From the NCBI GenBank assembly GCA_944324075.1, contig CALUUZ010000025.1, positions 1 through 42,122 on the forward strand: a stretch of 42,122 bases of DNA, in the 5' to 3' direction. This DNA comes from Candidatus Mailhella excrementigallinarum. GTDB taxonomy: Bacteria; Desulfobacterota; Desulfovibrionia; Desulfovibrionales; Desulfovibrionaceae. The position numbers and the translations under genes are program-made. This document shows positions 14,626 through 22,015 of this stretch, one piece after another. The stretch's first letter is position 1. Each line of letters starts with the position of its first letter. The notes under the pieces were generated by a model that saw only the letters and a program-made list of their open reading frames with translations, was not told the origin of the DNA and made no database searches.

Positions 14626-16232
14626 TTATTCAACCTCCAATCCCCATATGCATCATATACATACAGATTTTCATTGGTTAAAATATCCGCATTTTCCACT
14701 TGTATTGTTATGATGACAATGCTTCTGCCGAAGCTTGCATTCTTTCTCGTACTCAGAAAGCCGAGTGATTTTGTATCTTCGGTATTTTCCTGCTGATAAC
14801 CGGCAAGAATGAGAGTTTGTCCCAGCCGTAGAGCGGATCTCTGCGAAAACTTGAGATTGTCAACTTCAGGAAGCTGAATGGTTCCCCCTCCCGAGGTAAA
14901 TTCACGCAGGGCAACCAGATTTGATAAATTCATATTATATTGCAAAATTACCTTTCTGTTCTCAAGAATGCTCGGTGTTATGGTCATTGCAAAGCCAGAC
15001 GTAACCTCGCCCGCTGTCAACTCCGTAGTCTGTCCATAGTCCGTCGTGGAATTTGACATTCCCGCCAGATAACCGGTGCTTTTATCCGCATGCACCTGAA
15101 AAGGCTGGTTTGACATGACAATGCCGCTCATATTTGTTATCTGGCTGACCCTGCCCCATTGCTTGAGAGCCTGGACAACCGCCGCGCTGGATTTCATGCG
15201 GCCGCTGAGAATGGACGCCGAAACGGAATTGGGCAGAGTATCCGTAATGGAACCTCCATTTATCGCAACAGAACCGTTGTCAAAAAGGACGGACAGATCA
15301 ATCCCCGCATCCGTTCCATCAGACAGCTGAATTGACCATCCCCGGACAGTAAGGGCCACCTGCCTTCCCAGACGCTGATTTGCATCTGAAATGTACTGTG
15401 CAATCTGCTCAAGCCGCGGTGCCGTATCACGGACGGTAATGCTCCCGGCGGCTTTATTAATACTCACAGAACCATTTGAAGAAACAAGCTGCCTGAGGCC
15501 CGTCTGGATATCCGCCCAGACATCAAGCTCAATAGTTGTTTTTGAACTCTGGGATGTCTGGTTCACCATGTCCGACGAGCTTATTGTCGATGTCCCATTG
15601 ATACTTGAGGTAGAACCTGTATTGTCACGGGATTTGTTGGTTATCACATTTTCAATTGAAATTGTTCCTGGAGGCGCAAAAAAAGTAAATGTCCTTATCT
15701 GCATTTTGCTGAATGTAATAACATACTGCTTTGGATTAAAATCCCATCCATACCCTGACAGTGATGAAATAAGATTCAACAATCCTTTCAGAGGACCATC
15801 ATATGATATCCGGTAAAAGTCCCCTGAGGCTGTAAAGTCAGAAGCCAGCAATGACGCAATGGAGTCCGGTTCCAGACTTTTATCAGCCTTTTCAGCCTTC
15901 GGCTGCCCCACGGACGCGTCGGCCTGAACTCTGACCATGGTTCCAGGAAGCAAAGCCCGTATACTTCCGCAGAGTTCCTCCAGGGAACCCTTCTGGTGCA
16001 GGGAAACCTTCTGCTCCAGCAGGGGATGCGCCCTGCTTATATCCCGGCGCATTGCCCCCAGATACGGCCCCGTATGGGTAGTTACAATCCTTGCCTTGCC
16101 AAGCCGCTGGACTTCTTCACTCTTTTGCGCGACTTCCTCATGGGATATTGAGGAAATCTGGGCGCACCCGGCAAGGACGCCCATGAAAAACAGGCTGCAA
16201 AGGGATTTGAAAGCTGTATGCGTGTTCATCAT
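14616..16232 (-). CDS. pilN: PilN, outer-membrane secretin lipoprotein
   Basis: 538 residues. The signal peptide has a lipobox, GVLAGC (Cys23). N-domains occupy about residues 60-200, a Ser/Thr/Asn-rich segment lies near 215-245, the VWADIQTGL and SINKAAGSITVRDTAPRLEQI part is the N1-like domain, and the C-terminal secretin domain includes VVQALKQWGRVSQITN, TAGEVTSGFAMTITPSILENR and LRLGQTLILAGYQQ. It forms the pore through which the pilus leaves. It corresponds to IncI PilN in length and operon position. Confidence 0.85.
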   Translation of the reverse strand: MMNTHTAFKSLCSLFFMGVLAGCAQISSISHEEVAQKSEEVQRLGKARIVTTHTGPYLGAMRRDISRAHPLLEQKVSLHQKGSLEELCGSIRALLPGTMVRVQADASVGQPKAEKADKSLEPDSIASLLASDFTASGDFYRISYDGPLKGLLNLISSLSGYGWDFNPKQYVITFSKMQIRTFTFFAPPGTISIENVITNKSRDNTGSTSSINGTSTISSSDMVNQTSQSSKTTIELDVWADIQTGLRQLVSSNGSVSINKAAGSITVRDTAPRLEQIAQYISDANQRLGRQVALTVRGWSIQLSDGTDAGIDLSVLFDNGSVAINGGSITDTLPNSVSASILSGRMKSSAAVVQALKQWGRVSQITNMSGIVMSNQPFQVHADKSTGYLAGMSNSTTDYGQTTELTAGEVTSGFAMTITPSILENRKVILQYNMNLSNLVALREFTSGGGTIQLPEVDNLKFSQRSALRLGQTLILAGYQQENTEDTKSLGFLSTRKNASFGRSIVIITIQVENADILTNENLYVYDAYGDWRLNKCA

Positions 16233-16237
16233 TGCCC

Positions 16238-16798
16238 CTATTGGTCGATGACTTCGAGAACTTTGTTTGCGGGGTAAATGGCCAGCCGGATAGGATGCCC
16301 AGCCTCATGGAGACCAAGGAACAGGTCATTGATGGCATCCTGAAAATCTCCGGCAAATGTGGCTGATGCCTGCATGTCCAGATCCCACGATGCGCGCCAG
16401 ATGACTTTATAGCCGGCCTTGCCTGCCCAATCCTCAAGCTGACGCTGAAGCGAACCAGGCAACAGATTCCATGAACGAGGAGCCGTATCCGGGCTTGCCT
16501 TCCCCGGTACGACGGAAAACTCCTTCAATGCGCTTGAAACCGCTGTCTCTTTTGCAGCCGATGAAGGCAATGCCGAAGGAGTCGCGGCGGCACGCTCCGA
16601 TTGCGCGGGGACGGGCTGAGGCTGTGCGGGAGCAGGAGAAAACACTCCAGGTGTTTTGACGCCGGATCGCGTCTCGACATTTCTTCCCGTCGCCTGGGCT
16701 TTTTGAGTTGTATCATGAAGAAAATAGCAATATCCTGTTCCAGCGCAGCATAAATTTATACCAAGAACGAAAGACGTCAGACAAACTGTATTTTTCAT
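16238..16798 (-). CDS. TcpQ-domain protein, PilL-like
   Basis: 186 residues. A signal peptide is followed by a Pro/Ala/Ser-rich linker (residues ~45-105) and a C-terminal TcpQ domain: WNLLPGSLQRQLEDWAGKAGYKVIW, with LFLGLHEAGHPIRLAIYPANKVLEVI at the end. In IncI plasmids the same domain is the C-terminus of PilL, and in toxin-coregulated pili TcpQ assists secretin assembly. It lies 5 bases before pilN. It is shorter than R64 PilL because the lipoprotein N-domain is lacking. Confidence 0.7.
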   Translation of the reverse strand: MKNTVCLTSFVLGINLCCAGTGYCYFLHDTTQKAQATGRNVETRSGVKTPGVFSPAPAQPQPVPAQSERAAATPSALPSSAAKETAVSSALKEFSVVPGKASPDTAPRSWNLLPGSLQRQLEDWAGKAGYKVIWRASWDLDMQASATFAGDFQDAINDLFLGLHEAGHPIRLAIYPANKVLEVIDQ

Positions 16799-16807
16799 GT
16801 TTTTCTC

Positions 16808-17089
16808 CTATTGATACCAACAGCGTTTACGGAATGTGCGCGTATCATAAGCGGGACGAACATCACCCATGACGAAAGTCCGAATCATAATAATCGCTAC
16901 ATATATCGAAATGCCTTGTCGTTGAATTATAGCAAATATGATAATTGATGTTATGCATAAAACAAAAGTCGTATATGATATATGCATAAAAAAAGGAAAT
17001 ACAAGAATCAGGCAACGCGCATCAATAGGACCAAGTTTCGGATAATACCCTGTATCGCGCCACATCAGTTCGTTATTACCGGACATCAT
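16808..17089 (-). CDS. icmT: IcmT-like small membrane protein (TraK of IncI)
   Basis: 93 residues, with the IcmT layout: ELMWRDTGYYPKLGPIDARC at the start, two hydrophobic segments (CLILVFPFFMHISYTTFVLC and ISIYVAIIMI), then a basic C-terminus with RPAYDTRTFRKRCW. IcmT is about 86 residues in Legionella. It overlaps dotB by 14 bases, as expected from traJ-traK in IncI plasmids. It is a component of the type IVB system in the inner membrane. Confidence 0.7.
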   Translation of the reverse strand: MMSGNNELMWRDTGYYPKLGPIDARCLILVFPFFMHISYTTFVLCITSIIIFAIIQRQGISIYVAIIMIRTFVMGDVRPAYDTRTFRKRCWYQ

Positions 17090-18212
17090 AATTACCCAAT
17101 TTTAAAAGTTTATACGTCTGCTCCGATATCATTCCCTGATCAAGTTTTATCCTTGCCGCTCTTTCCAGTGAAACCCCATCTTCCTCAACCATTTTCTGTA
17201 TAAGCTGAAAATAATTGATGTATGAATTTTGACGTAATATTTTTTTATGTTCATCGGTGAATATCAAATATTCTCGTATGGCGATACGTCCCCCACCGAC
17301 TTTTGGAACAAGTCGCTGTTGAACTATAAGCTGTATTGTATTTACAATACTTGATGCGACATTATCCCTTTCCGCAAAAGGAAAAACATTGCATATGCGC
17401 TGGATTGTTTCAGGAACGGAGTCAGAATGTACAGTCGTGTATACCGCCATTCCCATATCGGCAGAATTGAGGACCCCCATAAGCGTGTTCACATCTCTTG
17501 ATTCTCCTATGTAAAGTACATCAACCGCCCTTCTGGAAGATGTCACAGGTGCGTCTTTAAAACTTTCAATATGCCTGTGTATTTCACTTTGCGTTACAAT
17601 CCCAACAGGATTCGGCACTTTCAACAAGTTGAATTCGATAGGGTCCTCAAATGTTGAAATATATCTGGGTTCATTTTGAAGAATATGGCGCAGGATTGCC
17701 GCCATAAGCGTTGATTTTCCATTTCCCATTGTCCCTGTAATCAAAACAAGTCCTTTCGGTGGATGGCACGTCTTCATGAGTGCCGGTTCCACATCCAGAT
17801 CCTCAAGGCTTGGAGGGATTTCCTGAATAATTCTCATAATCAGTGACGCGCCCGCTCTTCCCCCCATATAATCTCTGCAGGCGGTCGCATTGCACCTGAA
17901 TATATATTCCTTCTCCCTGTTTTCCGCATTAATCACATAATTGAAATCAATAAACTTGCCAGAAACAAGCATTGCTTCCGCCGTTTCGTCACGTGAAATC
18001 TGATTTATTATGGCTACAAGATTGGTGTAATTGATTTTACGCTTTGTTATTTTCTGCCATATGCCATTATTTTTTATAAAAACATGGCATCCTGAGTAAA
18101 ACTGTATATCTGATATCGTCTTCAGCTCCGCGCACCATAGACAGAACCGGTTGAAATCATCATCCAGCCATACGCTGAACGGTTCGTTTTCATAAACTAG
18201 TGCATTTTCCAT
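17076..18212 (-). CDS. dotB: DotB/TraJ secretion ATPase
   Basis: 378 residues, PilT/VirB11 superfamily. Walker A is ITGTMGNGKSTL (about residue 160), the Asp box STFEDPIEF, the Walker B-like VLYIGESRDVNTL, and the His box TTVHSDSVPET; IQLIVQQRLVPKVGG lies near the end. The catalytic Glu is present. It is a hexameric cytoplasmic motor of the type IVB channel. It overlaps dotC by 16 bases and icmT by 14, and the order dotD-dotC-dotB is that of both Legionella and IncI (traH-traI-traJ). Confidence 0.85.
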   Translation of the reverse strand: MENALVYENEPFSVWLDDDFNRFCLWCAELKTISDIQFYSGCHVFIKNNGIWQKITKRKINYTNLVAIINQISRDETAEAMLVSGKFIDFNYVINAENREKEYIFRCNATACRDYMGGRAGASLIMRIIQEIPPSLEDLDVEPALMKTCHPPKGLVLITGTMGNGKSTLMAAILRHILQNEPRYISTFEDPIEFNLLKVPNPVGIVTQSEIHRHIESFKDAPVTSSRRAVDVLYIGESRDVNTLMGVLNSADMGMAVYTTVHSDSVPETIQRICNVFPFAERDNVASSIVNTIQLIVQQRLVPKVGGGRIAIREYLIFTDEHKKILRQNSYINYFQLIQKMVEEDGVSLERAARIKLDQGMISEQTYKLLKLGNYDVR

Positions 18213-18976
18213 TCTTTTTCATCCTGGAATGAACTGTCCATGACAACACGAAATACCCTTTCCCCAATCATAAGCTCTTTATCTTTTACCGTAGTCCTGT
18301 AGTCGCCACGCGCAATAGTTGGAGGAGTAATTATATTCTGCTTCACAAGTTTATGATAAAGTATCATCCCTCTAAAATCACGTACAAGCTTCGAAAATTG
18401 AGATGAAAACAATATTGTTGCATGTTCCACGCCCTTTTTAAAGCCTTCCCGTGTTTTACTCTTCCATATCTCTTTTTCCTGCTCATTTTTCGGGAGCAAT
18501 ACAGCATTAATACTTTCCTTATTGGTAAATTTATACGAAAAATAATCACGCCATGATATCGGAACAGATGTAAATCTTGCATCTTCAATTATCTTGTAAT
18601 GTTTGATGACAGATGTATATGCAGACTTTTTTTCTACTCGTATGGCAGGACCGACTTCCACAATTACAGGAGGAAGAACATCACCTTCCAGCAAAAGCAG
18701 CCCGAAATCAAAGATCTGACACAATTCCGTGTCTCTTTTTTCAAATTCATCAAAAAGTTTTCTGTATTTCCATACGACCCCCGCCTGAATTCCCGCAGCC
18801 ATAGCGGTATCTTCAACTACTTTTATTCGCAAATTCCGCTCTTCAGTGTTTTCCGCTCCCGGCATTGACTGCACTTCATGAAGTGCTTCCCTGTCTGTCT
18901 GTGCCAGGCTGAAATCCGGGAATACTCCCAGGATAAGATGTATAAAAAGCAAGAAAAACGCAAGACACTGATTCAT
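18197..18976 (-). CDS. dotC: DotC/TraI-like outer-membrane core protein
   Basis: 259 residues. The signal peptide is CLAFFLLFIHLILGVFPDFSLA; no clear lipobox Cys is seen, unlike Legionella DotC. The family features are FDFGLLLLEGDVLPPVIVEVG, ISWRDYFSY, a GVEHA segment, FRGMILYHKLVKQNIITPP and a final beta segment. It assists in placing DotH in the outer membrane. It starts 2 bases after dotD ends. Confidence 0.8.
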   Translation of the reverse strand: MNQCLAFFLLFIHLILGVFPDFSLAQTDREALHEVQSMPGAENTEERNLRIKVVEDTAMAAGIQAGVVWKYRKLFDEFEKRDTELCQIFDFGLLLLEGDVLPPVIVEVGPAIRVEKKSAYTSVIKHYKIIEDARFTSVPISWRDYFSYKFTNKESINAVLLPKNEQEKEIWKSKTREGFKKGVEHATILFSSQFSKLVRDFRGMILYHKLVKQNIITPPTIARGDYRTTVKDKELMIGERVFRVVMDSSFQDEKEWKMH

Positions 18977-18978
18977 GA

Positions 18979-19464
18979 CTATTTCTCGAAGAAAACATAT
19001 ATTGTCTTTTCACTTTCACGGACAACAACACCCATGGACGGACCGCATTGCCAGCCTATATCTTCCAGTACCGACAGTGCCGGACGCTTCTTTGCATCTA
19101 TTCTGATGATGGGACTCACTTTTGAAAGGTGTCCCTGAACCTCAAGTTGAAAATCAATCAATTCCGCTACAGTCCGTATTGCCGGAATTGCCGGCCCGAC
19201 CCAGGAAAACGTCACGGGTTTTGCAAGCGGCCCCGCATAGGGACGATTCGTATCCGGAACCTTTTTCTTGCCATCCAGCATGGAGCGAAGCTCTATCAAC
19301 TCCTCGTGTATCTGTTTTGCCGCAGTTGTCACCATATCCTGCGTGTCCGAAGCATCATGCGGCTCCGTTTTCTGCATCGCGCACCCTGCAAGAAGGATGC
19401 AACCGCATACTGAAAGAGCTACATTTTTTACATGGAAATTGAATAGGTGCTGAGAATTACACAT
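18979..19464 (-). CDS. dotD: DotD/TraH-like lipoprotein
   Basis: 161 residues with the lipobox LLAGC (Cys28). The C-terminal ~85 residues are a DotD domain: TFSWVGPAIPAI, then FQLEVQGHLSKVSPIIRI and VLEDIGWQCG, a secretin N-domain-like fold. The start ATG at 19464 has AAGGA a few bases upstream. It is the first gene of the long operon and follows a good promoter at 19497-19526. Confidence 0.8.
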   Translation of the reverse strand: MCNSQHLFNFHVKNVALSVCGCILLAGCAMQKTEPHDASDTQDMVTTAAKQIHEELIELRSMLDGKKKVPDTNRPYAGPLAKPVTFSWVGPAIPAIRTVAELIDFQLEVQGHLSKVSPIIRIDAKKRPALSVLEDIGWQCGPSMGVVVRESEKTIYVFFEK

Positions 19465-19496
19465 ATCTTTCCTTGGATTTTCGACATGTTGATAAT

Positions 19497-19526
19497 TAAT
19501 TATTCAGACTTGCCGCACGTTGTCAA
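19497..19526 (-). promoter_or_regulatory. Promoter of the dot/pil operon
   Basis: On the minus strand TTGACA (19526-19521), an 18-base spacer and TAATTA (19502-19497); AATAAT with a 16-base spacer is an alternative -10. The predicted start near 19490 leaves a short leader before dotD. The -35 lies at the very end of the replication gene. It is the only good promoter seen for the 15-kb block, in which most genes overlap or nearly abut. Confidence 0.55.
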
Positions 19527-20653
19527 CACAATGCCCACGCTCCGCCTGTCTCTCCCACGCCTGCTTGTATCGAGGCTGGAGGCATGAAGGTGGTCGAACG
19601 CCCTTCCCTGAGTTTTGACAGATAGTTCTTCCAGTTCCTGTCCGCCCGCTGTTCAAGCTCTTCCCGACAAACGGACGCTCCACGCTGTGACTCGACGGGA
19701 GTGGATGCGGCACTGCATGAAGACACCTTCACCGCGACCTTCTCTCTGATGGCCGACCCCGCCGAGACTGGAGGCATGAAGGCGGACGAACGGCCTTCCC
19801 GGAGTTTTGACAGATAGTTCTTCCAGTTCCTGTCCGCCCGCTGTTCAAGCTCTTCCCGACAAACGGACGCTCCACGCTGTGGCTCGGCGGGAGTGGAAGC
19901 GGCACTGCATGAAGACGCCGTATTCTCCTGGCCCATCTTCTGCTTTACGGCATCCAGAACCCAGAGTTGAATCGTATAAAAGTGGTTCTCCTTTGCCAGA
20001 CTGTCGTTCTGCCCCACCTTTGCGCCGATGTATATGTCCAGATACCGGATTGAGCTTTCGCACATCTCGATGCCGAACTTTGTCTTGAGTTGTTCATATT
20101 CCTCCCGGGTCAGCAGAACATGGCCGAACTGTCCATAAGGCTTCTTTCCGTTTCCGGGGGATGCCTGTCGGCCGGCCGCCCCATCGGCTGGCCGGACAGG
20201 CGCGTATATATTCTTTTCTTCTGGTTCTTGATCGATTAATTTAAGATTCGGGTACCGTTTTTGGGACTGGTGTGGTCCCAATTTCGGTACAGGTGCTGTG
20301 CCGTTTTTGGTACTGGTCAATTTTTGACCAGTACCATTTTCGGTACTGGTACCGTTTTTGGGACTGGTAATTTTTTTGGCGATTTCAGTTTCGCGGAGTT
20401 CAACTCCGATTAATTCATAAACATTATGTTTTCCTGTTTCCGTGATTTTTCGGATCAGGCCTTTTTCAATTAAATCCGAAATACACGCTATTACCGTTTT
20501 TTTATTGAGGCATGTATCATGGCTAAGTCTCGTAAGTGACGGCCAGCAGCGGCAATCTTCAGAGGCTCTGTCCGCCAGCGACAGCAGGACAAGTTTTTGG
20601 GCGCTGCTCACATTTTGCTGGATCCATGCCCAGCGTGTAGCATCAATACTCAT
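19523..20653 (-). CDS. Replication-protein-like HTH protein (lambda O type)
   Basis: 376 residues. The N-terminal winged helix covers residues ~1-85: QKLVLLSLADRASED, CWPSLTRLSHDTCLNKKTV and GLIRKI, as in phage O-type initiators and related HTH replication proteins. A linker at about residues 95-135 repeats (S/T)xKNGT. The C-terminal ~130 residues are two near-identical 64-residue copies containing SQRGASVCREELEQRADRNW. The DNA under the linker carries five 17-bp iterons and a perfect palindrome, as lambda O carries the origin. It is probably the initiator of the element; a transcription regulator is the alternative. Confidence 0.6.
   Translation of the reverse strand: MSIDATRWAWIQQNVSSAQKLVLLSLADRASEDCRCWPSLTRLSHDTCLNKKTVIACISDLIEKGLIRKITETGKHNVYELIGVELRETEIAKKITSPKNGTSTENGTGQKLTSTKNGTAPVPKLGPHQSQKRYPNLKLIDQEPEEKNIYAPVRPADGAAGRQASPGNGKKPYGQFGHVLLTREEYEQLKTKFGIEMCESSIRYLDIYIGAKVGQNDSLAKENHFYTIQLWVLDAVKQKMGQENTASSCSAASTPAEPQRGASVCREELEQRADRNWKNYLSKLREGRSSAFMPPVSAGSAIREKVAVKVSSCSAASTPVESQRGASVCREELEQRADRNWKNYLSKLREGRSTTFMPPASIQAGVGETGGAWALC
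19578..19961 (-). repeat. 192-bp tandem duplication inside the replication gene
   Basis: Two nearly identical copies with a period of 192 bases (64 codons) are seen; the stretch from GGAGGCATGAAGG recurs at 19578 and 19770. About 150 bases of each unit are almost unchanged, so the duplication is recent or is being homogenised. The reading frame is kept. Confidence 0.8.
20255..20368. repeat. Five iterons with a palindrome: candidate replication origin
   Basis: The 17-mer CCRTTTTYGGKACTGGT, with few mismatches, starts at 20255, 20278, 20301, 20334 and 20352, all in the same orientation. Between the third and fourth lies a perfect palindrome, TACTGGTCAA-TTT-TTGACCAGTA (20311-20333). AT-rich DNA flanks the array (20205-20250 and 20365-20385). 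Position inside the gene of an O-like protein mirrors the lambda origin. Confidence 0.55.
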
Positions 20654-20715
20654 GTTTTACGCCTCTCAAAGCAATGGTGGTAAAACATTGTTGCACCTGT
20701 GTATAACTTTTTTCC

Positions 20716-20744
20716 TTGACAGAACGCCACGTAATGCCTACAGT
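20716..20744 (+). promoter_or_regulatory. Promoter with overlapping palindromic operator
   Basis: TTGACA (20716-20721), a 17-base spacer and TACAGT (20739-20744). The -10 lies in a palindrome, CTACAGT-AAGA-ACTGTAG (20738-20755), which looks like a repressor site. It points away from the replication gene, with no plus-strand gene downstream; a terminator follows 54 bases later. Confidence 0.5.
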
Positions 20745-20750
20745 AAGAAC

Positions 20751-20832
20751 TGTAGCGTTAATTTGTTGTGTCATCATTTGATGCGCTATCCTCACCTAAG
20801 ACGCCCCCTTTGTGGAGGGGGGCGTCTTTCAT
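20751..20832 (+). ncRNA. Possible small RNA beside the replication gene
   Basis: Predicted from the promoter at 20716-20744 to the terminator at 20798-20828, about 80 nt. It contains a small inner hairpin, CATCA-TT-TGATG, and ends in the GC-rich stem plus TTTCATTT. No coding frame of any length fits. If the replication gene is transcribed from upstream of 20830, this RNA would be antisense to its leader, similar in logic to copy-control RNAs of plasmids. No expression evidence. Confidence 0.3.
20798..20832. terminator. GC-rich terminator hairpin
   Basis: AAGACGCCCCC (20798-20808) pairs with GGGGGCGTCTT (20818-20828) around a loop of about 9 bases; TTCATTT follows on the plus side. It lies between the stop of the 213-aa gene (20842) and the start of the replication gene. 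Confidence 0.65.
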
Positions 20833-20841
20833 TTAAAACGT

Positions 20842-21480
20842 TTAAAAGTCCGTACCCCAGCCCTGGCTGGGTTCATTGGTTTCATCAGCCGCATTTTGCG
20901 CTGCACGAGCCTTCTCGCGCGAGGATGCACAGATGATCGGGCCGTTCGTCAGGACTTCTCCGCCATCCATCACATGCCGAAAATCGGGATCGTCAGGCGT
21001 CACGACCTGGTAAAGCACGTTGTTCCAGTAAACCACGCCGTTCTTTTCCACAGGTTCCGGGTTAAGCCCCACACAGACGGGAAACCTCAAACCATTCAGC
21101 TCTGAAAACGAGTCAATTACGCGGCAGGACTGCGCTCGCCCGGAGGCATCATCAGGGGAAATATTATTGGCGGCTTCGAGAAAGGCACGGATCATTGCCC
21201 CACCCCTCGCACATGCCTTTTCCTGGCCTTCATTCAGTGCGATCTTTTGCAGAAAACCCGGTGCCCATATCCGATCATAAAAATAGTGTCCGTCATATGT
21301 GCCAGCCACAACCAGGCACTTGATGAACAGACTTCGAAGCCCATTTTTGCTTTCTCCCAGAAACGGGTCCGGGCAATCGTTCTGCTGCTTGGGACGGATC
21401 AGGGAAAGTTCTATCAGTACCTTGCTCCCTGCAGGGATAGTCCATGAACCCTGCTGCCTTGCTTCATGCTGGAAATCCAT
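20842..21480 (-). CDS. Hypothetical protein next to the tRNA end of the element
   Basis: 212 residues from the ATG at 21480, chosen because GAAGGAG stands 11 bases upstream; the open frame to 21513 would start before it. Not recognised. The sequence is soluble with beta-rich features: WTIPAGSKVLIELSLIRPKQQ, KNGLRSLFIKCLVVAGTYDG, YFYDRIWAPGFLQKIALNE and AMIRAFLEAANNISP. It has the look of small phage or plasmid DNA-metabolism proteins of the DUF669 type, which is a guess. A terminator hairpin stands just before it (21512-21556). Confidence 0.6.
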   Translation of the reverse strand: MDFQHEARQQGSWTIPAGSKVLIELSLIRPKQQNDCPDPFLGESKNGLRSLFIKCLVVAGTYDGHYFYDRIWAPGFLQKIALNEGQEKACARGGAMIRAFLEAANNISPDDASGRAQSCRVIDSFSELNGLRFPVCVGLNPEPVEKNGVVYWNNVLYQVVTPDDPDFRHVMDGGEVLTNGPIICASSREKARAAQNAADETNEPSQGWGTDF

Positions 21481-21511
21481 AAGAATCAAAACTCCTTCAG
21501 TTGAAAGTGAC

Positions 21512-21556
21512 AAAAAAAGGCATGCTCAGAGAAAGGAACATCCTCTGAGCATGCCT
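21512..21556 (-). terminator. Perfect 14-bp terminator in front of the hypothetical gene
   Basis: AGGCATGCTCAGAG (21518-21531) pairs fully with CTCTGAGCATGCCT (21543-21556), and on the minus strand the stem is followed by a run of seven T. It lies only about 32 bases upstream of the start codon at 21480, so it is either the end of an upstream short transcript or an attenuator of the gene. Confidence 0.7.
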
Positions 21557-21649
21557 CTGGACAGCAAAAATGACAGAAAAAGCGATTACGGACGGTCTGC
21601 CTGCGGAAAGCCCATCTATACGGCAAAACCGTGTGGTTCCGCATGGATA

Positions 21650-21669
21650 GGGAAACCAATGGGAAACCA
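21650..21669. repeat. Two 9-bp direct repeats near the tRNA 3' end
   Basis: GGGAAACCA at 21650-21658 and 21661-21669, 11 bases apart (one helical turn), about 75 bases outside the tRNA gene. Such short direct repeats next to a tRNA attachment site often are arm-type integrase sites. The role is inferred. Confidence 0.35.
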
Positions 21670-21686
21670 CTACCCAAAATCGACAG

Positions 21687-21729
21687 AAAAAAGAAAAGGA
21701 GTTTACACAAAAAAAGTGCGTAAACTCCT
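21687..21729 (-). terminator. Terminator of tRNA-Arg
   Basis: On the minus strand AGGAGTTTAC (21729-21720) pairs with GTAAACTCCT (21706-21697), followed by TTTCTTTTTT. It starts 11 bases after the tRNA CCA end. Confidence 0.75.
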
Positions 21730-21740
21730 GATTTTATTTG

Positions 21741-21817
21741 TGGTGCGCCCGGCAGGAATCGAACCTGCGGCCTACAGCTTAGGAGGCTGTCGCTCTATCC
21801 AACTGAGCTACGAGCGC
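21741..21817 (-). tRNA. tRNA-Arg (anticodon CCU)
   Basis: A 77-base cloverleaf with encoded CCA. The acceptor is GCGCTCG paired with CGGGCGC, the D-arm is AGCTCAGTTGGATAGAGC, the anticodon arm has stem ACAGC/GCTGT and loop CTCCTAA giving CCU, and the T-arm contains GGTTCGATTCC. It marks the border: AT-richer mobile DNA lies 3' of it and chromosome-like DNA lies 5'. Arg-CCU tRNA genes are frequent integration sites. Confidence 0.95.
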
Positions 21818-21827
21818 ATATCCATTT

Positions 21828-21856
21828 CTTTTCTCACGCAACTCGATGGATGTCAA
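21828..21856 (-). promoter_or_regulatory. Promoter of tRNA-Arg
   Basis: On the minus strand TTGACA (21856-21851), 17 bases, then GAAAAG (21833-21828). Start near 21821, just ahead of the mature 5' end at 21817. The -35 is perfect and the -10 weak. Confidence 0.45.
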
Positions 21857-22015
21857 GTATTCAAATCCTGCCCCCTGCTGTGGAATAGCCTGGACTCTCC
21901 GACTCTGGACAACGCGCGGGCAGGACTTAATTCAATACGGACTCACGTCTGAAACCGGAATCTGACGCCGCAAGACTTCCATGTCGGGGTCAGACAAGAT
22001 CTCGAGGAGATATGC

